Below are positions 31,057 to 39,508 of a stretch of 39,629 nt of DNA, in pieces. Positions within the stretch are counted from its first letter, which is position 1, and every line of letters starts with the position of its first letter. A program made the position numbers and the translations under genes. The stretch covers positions 1-39,629 of the forward strand of contig JAJEHG010000060.1 of the NCBI GenBank assembly GCA_022823825.1, written 5' to 3'. The notes under the pieces were generated by a model. That model saw only the letters and a list, made by a program, of their open reading frames with translations. It searched no databases and was not told the DNA's origin. Source of the stretch: Nitrosopumilaceae archaeon (GTDB lineage: Archaea; Thermoproteota; Nitrososphaeria; Nitrososphaerales; Nitrosopumilaceae).

Positions 31057-31559
31057 GCTCTATGATCCGGGTTAAAAAAGTCATCTTGGTGGTCAACTTG
31101 ACAGGTATGCCTCGACGGCCCGCAAGCCCGATCCGTCCAGTTTATTCGCAATCTTGCGATCGTTAGCGTAAGGCGGCAGATGAATAAGATCTCGTTATGG
31201 GTGTGATGGGGGGAGGGGGACAGGACTAAGACGCACTACAACTCGGCCGCGCTTATACCCCTGTTTGTGTCCCGCCTGATGGGGTACCACACAAGTACGA
31301 TCCCTGCATATTATTGCAGGTTCAAAACGACGGAGACGCCGGATCCCAAGACTCATGCATGCTGATGTCGCAGAGATACAATCCTAGTGAAGCTGTGTCA
31401 TCCCCAAACCACCGTGGAATCTCTCCTCTGAGCCAATCGGCTCATGTTTGGGTTAATTATTCTGAGTCTTCAGAGCAGAACCACTGACTGTGCTTTCGGG
31501 TTAACGGGGCTCTCGACTCAAGGTAAAAATATAGATTATTCAGATCGCGTCGCATACAT
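31057..31559. other. 503-bp gap with gene remnant and promoter
   Basis: The gap holds a 33-codon coding-like remnant (31093-31191, listed separately), a small TGAGCC/GGCTCA hairpin near 31421-31436, and at its right end an AT-rich GTAAAAATATAGATTATT (31523-31540) about 27-30 bases before ATG 31560, the likely promoter of the dehydrogenase gene. No full gene is visible. Confidence 0.5.
31093..31191 (-). pseudogene. Probable 3' remnant of an unidentified gene
   Basis: The minus strand encodes DLIHLPPYANDRKIANKLDG and then SGLRAVEAYLSS before a TGA stop at 31093-31095. An in-frame stop lies a few codons upstream of this stretch. The piece has natural amino-acid composition and a typical helical C-terminus, unlike the Arg/Pro-rich chance frames nearby. 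I cannot name the parent protein; a sugar-processing enzyme would fit the locus. It may also be coincidental. Confidence 0.3.
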
Positions 31560-33005
31560 ATGATGCACAAAGCTCAACACAGCGGTGTCAGTTCGACAAT
31601 CCTCGACGCTCATGATGTCAATACGCGCCTACGCACGGGACAGGTTCGCGTATGCGTCATAGGTATAGGCCGGATCGGCCTGCCGACCGCACTCTCATTT
31701 GCAAAGTCCGGACTCGCGGTAACCGGACTGGACGTCAACGAGGAACTGATATCACGTATACGCTCAGCCGACTTTCCGCTGGAAGACGAGCCCGGATACC
31801 GCGAGATCTTCGAGGCCGTACACGGCACAGACCTGTTCTCAGTTACTACGGATCCCGCCAAGGCCATACCGGATTCGGACGTCGTGCTACTCTCCCTGCC
31901 CACCCCCATGGACGACTCTAGCACCCCGTACTATACGGCCCTAGAATCGGTCGCGTCAGACCTGAACTCCCTGCTGACTCCTGGCTCCGTGGTGGTGGTA
32001 GAGAGTACGGTGGAGCCGGGCTTTGTAGAGTCGGAGATGGCGCCACTCATAGAGGGCGACCGTTCGAGGCTGAAGATCTCAGAAAACTTTGGCCTCGGAG
32101 CTTGCCCGGAGACTGCCAACCCCGGCGAGATATTGCGCAACTTTGAGAGCCTGCCGAGACTGGTGGGTGCCATGGATGCGAACACCGCCGACATAATCTC
32201 CAAGGTATACGGGCATGTATTTCCAGTAGACCTGATCAGGATGCCCGACTGTCGCACAGCCAACGCGGTCAAGCTTACCACCAACGTGTTTCGCGACGTC
32301 AACGTGGCGTTTGTAAACGAGCTGGCAATCCTCTTTGAGAATCTTGGTATAGACATTAACGTAGTGCTGGATGCCGCCAAGCGAAAGTACAACTTTGAAC
32401 CGCACTATCCGGGGGCCGGGGTAGGCGGGCCCTGTCTGCCGGTAAACTCATACCAGCTGCTCAACACCGCATCCGGACTGGTGGGCGGCGATTCACTGCT
32501 CAGTATGGTCCGCGCCGGGCGGCGCGCCAACGAGGCTATGCCGTCGCACGTGGTAAATCTGATGTTTGACGGACTGCACGAGGCAGGTATCGCGGCGGAT
32601 TCCGCGCCTGTAGTAGCGCTGTTGGGTGTATCATACAAGCCTAATGTGCGCGACATGCAGCTGGCCCCCTCCCGGGAGATAGTGCGGTTGCTGCGGTCCA
32701 AGGGCGTGGTGCGTATCAGGCTGTATGATCCATACTATGTGGGGGAAGAGATCCTCGGGGTGAAGGCGGCCGCATCTGCAGCTGATGCGATGCACGGGGC
32801 AGATGTAGCCGTACTAGTCACAGCGCACGAGGAGTTGCTGGCGCTAGACGCGCGCACTGTGTCAGAATCCGGCTGCAAAGTATTTGTAGATTCCATGAGG
32901 ATAATGAGCCCCGAGGAGGCTGCGTCCGCGGGCTTGGTATACAGGGGGGTGGGGCGCGGAACCAGTAACGAGGAAGGTGACAATTCTGACAGGCATCCTT
33001 CCTGA
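31560..33005 (+). CDS. UDP-N-acetyl-hexosamine dehydrogenase (UDP-glucose/GDP-mannose dehydrogenase family)
   Basis: The 481-aa enzyme oxidises the C6 hydroxyl of a nucleotide sugar to a uronic acid with two NAD+. Motifs: the Rossmann start VCVIGIGRIGLPTALSFAKS, LLSLPTPMDDS, VVVESTVEPGF, the middle helix TTNVFRDVNVAFVNELA, the catalytic Cys in GAGVGGPCLPVNSYQ (about residue 290), and the C-terminal VALLGVSYKPNVRDMQLAPS. The GVGGPCLP form favours the UDP-ManNAc/UDP-GlcNAc dehydrogenase branch (WecC/WbpA-like) over plain UDP-glucose. An extra 25 residues precede the Rossmann fold. The start at ATG 31560 fits the TATA position. The 3' end overlaps the following asparagine-synthetase-like gene by 29 bases, implying translational coupling. 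Confidence 0.9.
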   Translation: MMHKAQHSGVSSTILDAHDVNTRLRTGQVRVCVIGIGRIGLPTALSFAKSGLAVTGLDVNEELISRIRSADFPLEDEPGYREIFEAVHGTDLFSVTTDPAKAIPDSDVVLLSLPTPMDDSSTPYYTALESVASDLNSLLTPGSVVVVESTVEPGFVESEMAPLIEGDRSRLKISENFGLGACPETANPGEILRNFESLPRLVGAMDANTADIISKVYGHVFPVDLIRMPDCRTANAVKLTTNVFRDVNVAFVNELAILFENLGIDINVVLDAAKRKYNFEPHYPGAGVGGPCLPVNSYQLLNTASGLVGGDSLLSMVRAGRRANEAMPSHVVNLMFDGLHEAGIAADSAPVVALLGVSYKPNVRDMQLAPSREIVRLLRSKGVVRIRLYDPYYVGEEILGVKAAASAADAMHGADVAVLVTAHEELLALDARTVSESGCKVFVDSMRIMSPEEAASAGLVYRGVGRGTSNEEGDNSDRHPS

Positions 33006-34251
33006 TGGCGCGGCATACGACCCTGCCGCGGCGCAGTACATCCTGACGCTACGTTACAACCCACTGCTGGCGTCTGTGTTGCCTGCCGTTACACCCCGCG
33101 ACATGCGTCCGTCCACCCGCCACTCACCCTCGCCCGAAGTCATAGAGCGCTTGGCTGTGGCTGCCCTGCATGACATACTTGGCGCGTCTCCAGACGCGCG
33201 GGTCGCCGTCTCGCTGAGCGGTGGGGTCGACTCGGCTCTAGTGCTTGGTCTGATACGAAAGCACTTTCCGAACCTGAACGTATCTGCCATATCGGTGCGC
33301 TTTGAAGACGGATACGACGAGACAAAACGAGCCGCACGCATTGCAGAATCCCTCGGGGTGGAACAACACGTCATAGTGACCGTCGAGGACTATATGCGGG
33401 AGCTACCTGCAGCGATATCCGCCGCGGCATTGCCCATGTGGGATCTTCACTGGTACCACGTGACCAAGCGGGCCGTGGCCGAATCGGCCGACGTTCTGAT
33501 ATCTGGAGACGGCGGCGACGAGCTCTTTGGGGGGTACACGTTCCGGTATGAAGGCTTTCTGTCAGCGATCAAGGGCGCCGCCCCCACCGAGATTGCATCC
33601 CCCGATCAGAGGGTGCGCGCGTACCTAGACAACCACGCCCGCGACTACGTACCTGATCAGGAGAAGGTCTTCGGACCCCGCATGAACTTTTCATGGGATG
33701 ACGTGCGGGGAGTGCTGCTCCCGTACTTTGGTGACAACGGACTGGATCCTCTGGAGCAAGTGTTCTTGGCAGACTACAAAGGCAAACTGGCCTATAATTT
33801 TGCGCACGTGAGTGGCGCAATGGCGCGTCACTTTGGCATCAGGACCGCCTCTCCTCTCCTTTCGAACGACATGATACGTCATGCCATGGGAATACAAGCT
33901 GCCAAAAAATACGATGCAGCGCGCGGCGTGGGAAAGCTGCCACTTCGCGCCCTGCTGCGATCAATGGGCAACGTGGATCGGCTGATGTCAGACTCCAAGA
34001 TGGGATTTTCTCCCGACACCGTATCGTACTGGCAGCGGCGAGGCTACGACCTGTGCTCCCTATACCTGGGAGGCGGTTCGTCTAGAACCGTATCGCACGG
34101 ATGGATAAGCGGGGAGTGGATCTCGCATAACATGTCACGCGATCTGCAGGATGTCAGGTATGTCAACAAGCTTCTAGGGCTGCTCGCCTTCGAGATATGG
34201 TACCGTATATTCGTAACAAGGGATCTTGACCCGGCGACAAGACTTTCCTAG
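32977..34251 (+). CDS. Asparagine-synthetase-like amidotransferase of the glycan locus
   Basis: This 424-aa protein has the AsnB synthetase domain: the PP-loop VAVSLSGGVDSALVLGLI (about residues 68-85), the SGDGGDELFGGYTFRY motif (near 173-188), and DKMGFSP-like DSKMGFSPDTVSYW near the C-terminus. No N-terminal Cys glutaminase domain is present; only about 60 short residues precede the synthetase part. Starting GTG (32977) lies inside the upstream dehydrogenase gene; ATG 33103 is an alternative. Next to a dehydrogenase that makes uronic acids, it may amidate a sugar carboxylate, as reported for asparagine-synthetase homologues in some polysaccharide loci (inference). It ends with a 4-base overlap to the convergent glycosyltransferase. 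Confidence 0.85.
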   Translation: MTILTGILPDGAAYDPAAAQYILTLRYNPLLASVLPAVTPRDMRPSTRHSPSPEVIERLAVAALHDILGASPDARVAVSLSGGVDSALVLGLIRKHFPNLNVSAISVRFEDGYDETKRAARIAESLGVEQHVIVTVEDYMRELPAAISAAALPMWDLHWYHVTKRAVAESADVLISGDGGDELFGGYTFRYEGFLSAIKGAAPTEIASPDQRVRAYLDNHARDYVPDQEKVFGPRMNFSWDDVRGVLLPYFGDNGLDPLEQVFLADYKGKLAYNFAHVSGAMARHFGIRTASPLLSNDMIRHAMGIQAAKKYDAARGVGKLPLRALLRSMGNVDRLMSDSKMGFSPDTVSYWQRRGYDLCSLYLGGGSSRTVSHGWISGEWISHNMSRDLQDVRYVNKLLGLLAFEIWYRIFVTRDLDPATRLS

Positions 34252-35327
34252 CCTATTGCCGGATTCGCCGCCTTGACAAAATCATCGCATATCTTGTCCC
34301 AGTTAAAGTTGTCTTGTACAAACCGCCTGCCGTTTCTACCCATCTCCCTTGCTCCGCTCTCATCGCAGAGCAGCTCGCTAATTCTCGCAACTACGTCCTT
34401 GGGGTTCTGCCGTTTCACCAGAAAGCCGGTAATTTTGTCCCGCATTAATTCCGGTATGCCTCCCACGTCGGTAGCGATCACGGGCTTCTGCGCAAGCTGG
34501 GCCTCCTGCAGCGTTAGGGGCGACATGTCGATCCCACTGATCAGGGCGTATATGTCGATCTCTGCAAGGTATCTGTTTACAGCATCTGGATAGTCAAGAT
34601 TCCCCAGCCACACAAAATTGTCGTGCTTTGAGAGCTGCGGGAGTATCCTGTCGCGGTACGGGCCGTCACCGGCCCAGTAAAATGTGACATCTGGCAGCGC
34701 CTCCATGACCCTTGGCAGCACGAGCATCTCGCGCGCCTTGCCCCAGATGTTGGCGCTCTGCAACAGTCCCACGCAGGGGTGCTTGAGATCCATACCGTCC
34801 ATGTCGGCGCTATCCCACCTGGCCGGGTCTATCCCTTGGTATATAGTGCTCACAGGTTTGTCAGGATATCTCCGTTCCACTACATCCCTGAGGTAGTTGC
34901 ATATGGGCAGTATCGCGGAGGATTCACGAAAGCATCTCTCCTCCATTTTGGACTTGATGTATCTGCCCACTCTCTTGACCGGGCCCCTGCCAATTGTTTC
35001 TTTGTACCATTGCATCTCCGACCAGTGATCTCCGCGCAGCTGCACGAGCAACGGTAGCCCTTTGTCCAATACCGCCTTGGCGAAGTGTCCATTCCTGTCA
35101 ATCAGGACCGCATCCGGTTCGAACTCGTCAAATAGCTGGTTCGCCCTCTTCGCGGTCTGGAACCATGATGACACCCTGCGGTTGGGAAACCCATCATGTA
35201 TGTCGGAATCTATTACCACCTTGCATTCTGTGCCCTTTCTTGACATGGCTGTAGCAAACTCTTTTTGGTGAAAGAGTTTGGAAGGAGCAGAGCCTATAAG
35301 GAGCCTCATGCCCGCAGCGTCGGTCAT
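34248..35327 (-). CDS. Glycosyltransferase family 4-type
   Basis: This is a GT-B enzyme of about 359 aa. Donor-site motifs are clear: VTFYWAGDGPYRDRILPQL, DIYALISGIDMSPLTLQEAQ with the acidic residues of the GT4 E-x7-E position, and QKPVIATDVGGIPELMRDKI then TGFLVKRQNPKDVVARI. The N-terminal domain has IGSAPSKLFHQKEFATAMSR and EPDAVLIDRNGHFAK. I choose ATG 35327 (MTDAAGMRLLIG), since the TATA-like ATTTAAATC is about 26 bases upstream; GTG 35339 and ATG 35309 are alternatives. It converges with the asparagine-synthetase-like gene. Confidence 0.9.
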   Translation of the reverse strand: MTDAAGMRLLIGSAPSKLFHQKEFATAMSRKGTECKVVIDSDIHDGFPNRRVSSWFQTAKRANQLFDEFEPDAVLIDRNGHFAKAVLDKGLPLLVQLRGDHWSEMQWYKETIGRGPVKRVGRYIKSKMEERCFRESSAILPICNYLRDVVERRYPDKPVSTIYQGIDPARWDSADMDGMDLKHPCVGLLQSANIWGKAREMLVLPRVMEALPDVTFYWAGDGPYRDRILPQLSKHDNFVWLGNLDYPDAVNRYLAEIDIYALISGIDMSPLTLQEAQLAQKPVIATDVGGIPELMRDKITGFLVKRQNPKDVVARISELLCDESGAREMGRNGRRFVQDNFNWDKICDDFVKAANPAIG

Positions 35328-35816
35328 GACAGAGCCCACGCGTGATGAGATTTAAATCAGGCGTAAGGTTCGCTGACATATGAGGGCCGGGTTTCCGGCG
35401 GCCTCAAGCGTTTGGTGCGTGTGGTGTGAATGGCCGTTGGGCATTTCCCGATCAATTGACCTTACACGCGATGGCATCTGTTGCGTATTCGGTTTTCGGC
35501 TAGCAATCCCAATCAAACTTTTGTTTTGTCAGGTGACTTAACTTCTTGTTGTACGATCTGAAATACTCGATCAATTCATCATGCGTGTCTCGGTTCATGG
35601 GAGGATATATTTGTCCACGTTCAACGGACGGCGGGCAGGGGCGTGTGTGATCGGACGTTCAGGATCGGGGAAGAAGGGGAAGGGGGAAGAGGGAGCCGTC
35701 AAGAACTAGTGACCCGAATGAGACTATCAAAAAAGTGATCTGCCGCGACTAGGACTATCTGAGAGAGTACACGCAGACTGACCGCCGTCGTTTATCTACT
35801 GCTTATGACCCTATAC
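35328..35816. other. 489-bp gap with sulfotransferase fragment
   Basis: Besides the glycosyltransferase promoter at its left end, the gap contains a coding-like minus-strand fragment resembling a sulfotransferase C-terminus (35500-35625, listed separately). The 190 or so bases between that fragment and the sulfotransferase stop codon (35626-35816) contain a purine-rich tract (GAAGAAGGGGAAGGGGGAAG near 35669-35688) and no reading frame I can support. Confidence 0.5.
35500..35625 (-). pseudogene. Detached sulfotransferase C-terminal fragment
   Basis: The minus strand encodes VERGQIYPPMNRDTHDELIE followed by YFRSYNKKLSHLTKQKFDWD and Cys-stop. This is the usual end of a PAPS-dependent sulfotransferase (YPPMxxxTxxxLxxYFxxxNxxLxxL...W). 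The complete gene just upstream on the same strand (35817-36644) stops at the equivalent of NVGSYP, immediately before this part. The fragment therefore appears to be its displaced tail, or the tail of a lost second copy. It lacks any PAPS-binding motif and should not function alone. Confidence 0.6.
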
Positions 35817-36644
35817 TCACGGCGATCTCGACGGGTACGAGCCCACGTTCTGCGGGGGAAGGGTGGGCATGCGCACTCGCCGCACGCCGAGGTGGTCCCA
35901 CACTTTTACCAGCACCGCTTGCGGGTCGGCGATAAAATCATCAAAATTAACAATCAACATCTTGTCGACTGGGAAGTATTTGTCCCACCGTTCAAGGTGA
36001 CGGGCGTATTCTCCATGCCTGCGGTACATGTGCCATGGATTGCCCATCATGTCACCGCGCAGATATTCAGCGTGCCGTTTCGCCTCGAGCTCCAACGCAA
36101 TTTCGAATGTCGGTGCGGTCTCGTACCCGCCACGGCGCGCCATGTGGTAGTGGGAATACGCCCGGTCCGTCGGGTCGCGTAACATCACGATGATCTTGGC
36201 GCGCGGAGTCATCTCTTGTATGCGCTTGGCTATCGGCAGCGGGTGCGCCAGATAAGATGCAGAAGCCTCACCTGTGATGCGTCCACGGCGTCGGATCGGA
36301 AAAAAGGACCGGTAATAATGTTCGCCATATTCCCACCGTACAAAGTAGAACGAGGGCTCCTTGCCCTTGAGGCAAGGACTAATGTCTGGGTGCATCACAA
36401 TATACTTGTACAGCGACGTGGTAGCACATTTCGGTGCACCGATGATATACCAGTCAGGCAGCGATCGCAGTGGCGACGTAATATACCGATACGGGCTGTT
36501 GTACAGAGGCCACAAGTGCTTGCGGCGCCTGAGCCATTTGCTCAGCGTGCGGCGAGGCCACGACTTGCGCGCGTCATTGTTATGACGCTCAAAAATCTTG
36601 CCAAGAATCCCGCGAGTGGAAGGGAGAGTCAAGACGTTATGCAC
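35817..36644 (-). CDS. Sulfotransferase, probably C-terminally truncated
   Basis: PAPS-dependent sulfotransferases move sulfate onto hydroxyls or amines, here presumably of a surface glycan. The 5'-phosphosulfate loop is WYIIGAPKCATTSLYKYIVM (about residues 64-83). The 3'-phosphate site is KIIVMLRDPTDRAYSHYHMA, with Arg and Ser in the expected places, and LIVNFDDFIADPQAVLVKVW follows. The ORF ends soon after MPTLPPQNVGSYPSRSP, short of the family's C-terminal helix region. A matching tail is found 190 bases further on (35500-35625), so the gene may have suffered an insertion or rearrangement. The first 50 residues are basic. Start GTG 36644 overlaps a small upstream ORF by 16 bases; later starts are possible. 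Confidence 0.8.
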   Translation of the reverse strand: MHNVLTLPSTRGILGKIFERHNNDARKSWPRRTLSKWLRRRKHLWPLYNSPYRYITSPLRSLPDWYIIGAPKCATTSLYKYIVMHPDISPCLKGKEPSFYFVRWEYGEHYYRSFFPIRRRGRITGEASASYLAHPLPIAKRIQEMTPRAKIIVMLRDPTDRAYSHYHMARRGGYETAPTFEIALELEAKRHAEYLRGDMMGNPWHMYRRHGEYARHLERWDKYFPVDKMLIVNFDDFIADPQAVLVKVWDHLGVRRVRMPTLPPQNVGSYPSRSP

Positions 36645-36751
36645 TCTCCGGGCATGAGATCCACAGCAGACATCCAGTTCGTCAAGCGCTCCACGGCCTC
36701 GTCCCAGAGTTGTTGCATGCCTATGGACACCTGATAATTTGTTCGCCGCAT
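36629..36751 (-). CDS. Small ORF upstream of sulfotransferase
   Basis: A 40-codon ORF begins MRRTNYQVSIGMQQLWDEAV and ends LMPGECITS. It has natural composition and overlaps the sulfotransferase start, so coupled translation is possible. A TATA-like GTTTATATC (minus strand, near 36782) lies about 30 bases upstream of this ATG and would be the promoter of both genes; ATG 36775 in the same frame is an alternative. No family recognised. Confidence 0.35.
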   Translation of the reverse strand: MRRTNYQVSIGMQQLWDEAVERLTNWMSAVDLMPGECITS

Positions 36752-37117
36752 GTTTTCACAGGTAGGTTCTCTCATAGATATAAACTTAGATTCGACACGT
36801 ATTCCAACGTGAAGGCGCCTGCATCTTTTTGGTTTAAGCATCGTCTCAGCTACCCGTGGGAAGGTAGCGTTAGCACATACCGCGCCACTGTCATGGCAGC
36901 CGGGATCCGGCATGGACATATCGACAGCGGGATACCACCGTCAATGTTCGGTACGGTGGAGGGACGCGGTGATCCGAGGACAATCGAGCAGCACCCGCGA
37001 CCCCTCATGTCACGCTGTGTCTTCGCGCCGAAGGAACGATACGGCGGCCTAGTCGTTACCACATAAGCCGAGACACGGCTGAATTTGACTGATCTTATAC
37101 TTGTGATTGTTGATCTT
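36752..37117. other. 366-bp gap, no confident gene
   Basis: The left end carries the promoter-like GTTTATATC (minus strand, near 36782). A plus-strand frame ending at 37066 (HRLSYPWEGSVSTYRATVM...ERYGGLVVTT) shows fairly natural composition and might be a gene remnant, but no start, promoter or family was found. Codon composition is GC-rich compared with the AT-rich gene to its right. Confidence 0.35.
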
Positions 37118-38140
37118 TTATTCGGCTCCCGTCAACCTATCTGACAGTAGTTTTTGAAAATCGGGTATGTCGCGAGTATACAAAAGGCAAACAGACATAT
37201 AATCACTTTGATCGATATTTCGTGCCATTTTTACTGCGTTGTGATCTGCATGTTTTGAAGCCCATCTGAATCCGTTTATTGTATTCGCGTATTGGTTTCG
37301 GAATGCGTAAAGATACAAATACAATATTGGGTGGCGAATCACAGTTCGATAAGTCATTCGACGTAGTAGATTTTTTCTGTATTTGCTACGTTGCTCTTGC
37401 AACGCGTTTATCACATTAGTGTAATTTGCATAAAGCCATATGCCAAATTGAAACTGCTTCCATGGATAATCTGCATTTTCAAGTTCTAAGTTATGCGTCG
37501 CTGTTATATTATGCAATTCAATCCGGGCACGTTTTTTAAACAGTTGCTTAAACGTAAATACGTCCGTGTCGTTGTAAATCTGGCGATACTTTGCTTGATC
37601 CATGTCCTCAAAATAATATGGACGGTATATCCAGTACGTTCCCACACCCACATTTTTTCGATTGAGCCATCGGCGCCATATGTAGCGTATGGCATATCTG
37701 GGCTTAAAACATGGACGCGCATTCATAGTTACAACTGCAGCATTGTTTTTACCCACATATTCGAGCCCTTTTAGCATTCCGCGTTTTAGTACAGAGTCGG
37801 CGTTAAATGTATACATGTAGTCGTTTTTACACTGTGAGTAACAGTTCCACAGGACATGAGACAAATGCATATTCCATGATTCGGAGCGCTCGGTTTGAAT
37901 CATCCTCACATTGGTTTTAGAACTATGCCCTGACGCCTCAACTATCCTGCTTATGTAATCTACAAAAGATTTGGATGCCGGTGCGTCGATTCCCACAATA
38001 AATTCATCTGGATTTAGTGCCAATGCGGATGGTATTGATCGCGTTGCAAACTTGCGCTCGCGCAACGCATCACGGAGTGGCATTACAATGCTGAATTTTG
38101 GGTTGTTGTGGTGACCGCGGGACATGTTACATTTCATCAT
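37118..38140 (-). CDS. Probable glycosyltransferase family 2-type, AT-rich
   Basis: The 340-aa protein begins, after a short leader, with PKFSIVMPLRDALRERKFAT and PSALALNPDEFIVGIDAPAS, the first strands of a GT-A fold. It contains a DxD-like FNADSVLKRGMLKGLEYVG (Ala-Asp-Ser) at the metal/nucleotide site. The second half is basic and aromatic (RYAIRYIWRRWLNRKNVGVG, RMTYRTVIRHPILYLYLYAF), possibly a membrane-associating region. AT-rich codons suggest import. The start may be ATG 38140 or 38125. A TATAAA-like block (38162-38169) is 26 bases before 38140. It is divergent from the dehydrogenase gene. Confidence 0.7.
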   Translation of the reverse strand: MMKCNMSRGHHNNPKFSIVMPLRDALRERKFATRSIPSALALNPDEFIVGIDAPASKSFVDYISRIVEASGHSSKTNVRMIQTERSESWNMHLSHVLWNCYSQCKNDYMYTFNADSVLKRGMLKGLEYVGKNNAAVVTMNARPCFKPRYAIRYIWRRWLNRKNVGVGTYWIYRPYYFEDMDQAKYRQIYNDTDVFTFKQLFKKRARIELHNITATHNLELENADYPWKQFQFGIWLYANYTNVINALQEQRSKYRKNLLRRMTYRTVIRHPILYLYLYAFRNQYANTINGFRWASKHADHNAVKMARNIDQSDYMSVCLLYTRDIPDFQKLLSDRLTGAE

Positions 38141-38151
38141 GCCCGCGCTTA

Positions 38152-38170
38152 CTTTTTATTGTTTATAAAA
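38152..38170. promoter_or_regulatory. Overlapping divergent TATA boxes
   Basis: TTTTTATTG followed by TTTATAAAA lies between divergent starts at 38140 (minus) and 38183 (plus). The palindromic TTTATAAA is about 26 bases from the minus start. The left block TTTTTATTG is about 28 bases from the plus GTG. Each start therefore has one correctly spaced box, and the two boxes overlap the partner's transcript start. Confidence 0.5.
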
Positions 38171-38182
38171 TTCCGTCATAAC

Positions 38183-39508
38183 GTGAATATCGGATTTGTG
38201 GGCCTGGGAAAACTTGGACTTCCTTCTGCGCTAGCCATAGAGTCCAAGGGACACGTAGTGACAGGATACGACGTAAACCCCAACATCGCGACATACATAG
38301 AAAACAAGCAGATCCCATACATGGAGGAAAACGTTCCGGATCTTCTTAACAAGACATCTATTCAAATGCTGCCGCTGGCAGATGTCTTACGGCTTTCTGA
38401 GATTGTGTTTGTGGCAGTTCAAACTCCGCACGATCCATTGTATGAAGGAGTGACAGCGCTTCCGGAGACCACTGCAGATTTCGATTATACGTACCTCAAA
38501 AACTCATGCCGCGCCATATCCGAGGAGCTTGATGTGCTGAAGCAAGATCGCATAGTTATAATAATAAGCACGGTTCTGCCGGGGGTCATTGAACAAGAAA
38601 TCAAACCACTCCTCTCAAAGCATGTCAAGCTTTGTTACAACCCATTCTTTATTGCAATGGGCACTACGGTGCATGACTTTCTGCATCCCGAGATAGTGCT
38701 GTTTGGGGTAGACGACAAAGATGCAGTATTGAAAGCTAAGAAATTTTATCGCACCGTTACTGACGCTCCGTTTCACGAGATGTCGATCGTGAACGCCGAG
38801 CTGGTCAAGGTAAACTACAATACATACATTTCGATGAAGATCAACTTTGCAAACAACTTGATGGAGATATGTGAAAAGATGCGCGATCAAGGAGCTGACG
38901 TGGACGTAGTAATGGACGCGCTTTCAGATTGTACCAAGCGCATAATCAGTCCCGCATACATGAGGGGTGGAATGCCAGATGGTGGTGGATGCCATCCTCG
39001 CGACAATATTGCACTGGCAGATTTTGCCAAGCGCCATGCACTCTCCAATGATGTCTACACGGAAGGAATGATGGTACGCGAACACCATATCAAGTGGTTT
39101 GCAGACATGATCAGATCTTACAAAATGCCCAAAGTCATATTAGGAAAAGCGTATAAGCCGGGCACCAACCTGACGGTGGGAAGTCCTTCTATTAGACTTT
39201 ACAACGAGCTGCTACATGATGTTGCATCTGCGCAGAGAGAAAAGGAAGTAGCGGCGGAAAGGAAAAACCATGCTTCGCCCACTCGCACTTCTACTCCCCC
39301 CATAATGTGGGATCCGTATGTGGACTCCAAAAGGCCTGCAGAACTTGATAAACCCGCAGTATTTTTTGTTGGAACGCGCCACGAACAGTTTCGTGACTTT
39401 GATTATCCCAAAGGAAGCGTAGTGATAGATCCGTTCGGATACGTAAACCCAAGCGAGGGTGTCACCTTAGTCAAGGTCGGTCGCCAACAGGAGGTTGGTA
39501 CCGAATGA
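38183..39508 (+). CDS. Nucleotide-sugar dehydrogenase (UDP-glucose/GDP-mannose dehydrogenase family)
   Basis: From GTG 38183 the product has 441 aa and begins MNIGFVGLGKLGLPSALAIE. Family motifs follow: VTGYDVNPNIATYIENK, FVAVQTPHDPLYEG, IIISTVLPGVIEQE, YNTYISMKINFANNLMEICE, the catalytic Cys in MPDGGGCHPRDNIALADFAK, and KVILGKAYKPGTNLTVGSPS. The reaction is four-electron oxidation of a nucleotide hexose to a uronate. The active-site loop differs from the 31560-33005 enzyme (GGGCHPRD instead of GGPCLPVN), so substrates probably differ. The frame is open upstream to 38108, but the family starts at the GTG, which also fits the promoter spacing. The C-terminal domain holds a Lys/Arg/Glu-rich linker (REKEVAAERKNHASPTR). 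Confidence 0.9.
   Translation: MNIGFVGLGKLGLPSALAIESKGHVVTGYDVNPNIATYIENKQIPYMEENVPDLLNKTSIQMLPLADVLRLSEIVFVAVQTPHDPLYEGVTALPETTADFDYTYLKNSCRAISEELDVLKQDRIVIIISTVLPGVIEQEIKPLLSKHVKLCYNPFFIAMGTTVHDFLHPEIVLFGVDDKDAVLKAKKFYRTVTDAPFHEMSIVNAELVKVNYNTYISMKINFANNLMEICEKMRDQGADVDVVMDALSDCTKRIISPAYMRGGMPDGGGCHPRDNIALADFAKRHALSNDVYTEGMMVREHHIKWFADMIRSYKMPKVILGKAYKPGTNLTVGSPSIRLYNELLHDVASAQREKEVAAERKNHASPTRTSTPPIMWDPYVDSKRPAELDKPAVFFVGTRHEQFRDFDYPKGSVVIDPFGYVNPSEGVTLVKVGRQQEVGTE

Noticed and set aside
36710-37066. 118-codon plus-strand ORF right of the sulfotransferase
   Set aside because: Second half looks somewhat natural but no start signal, promoter or family; left as a possible remnant only.
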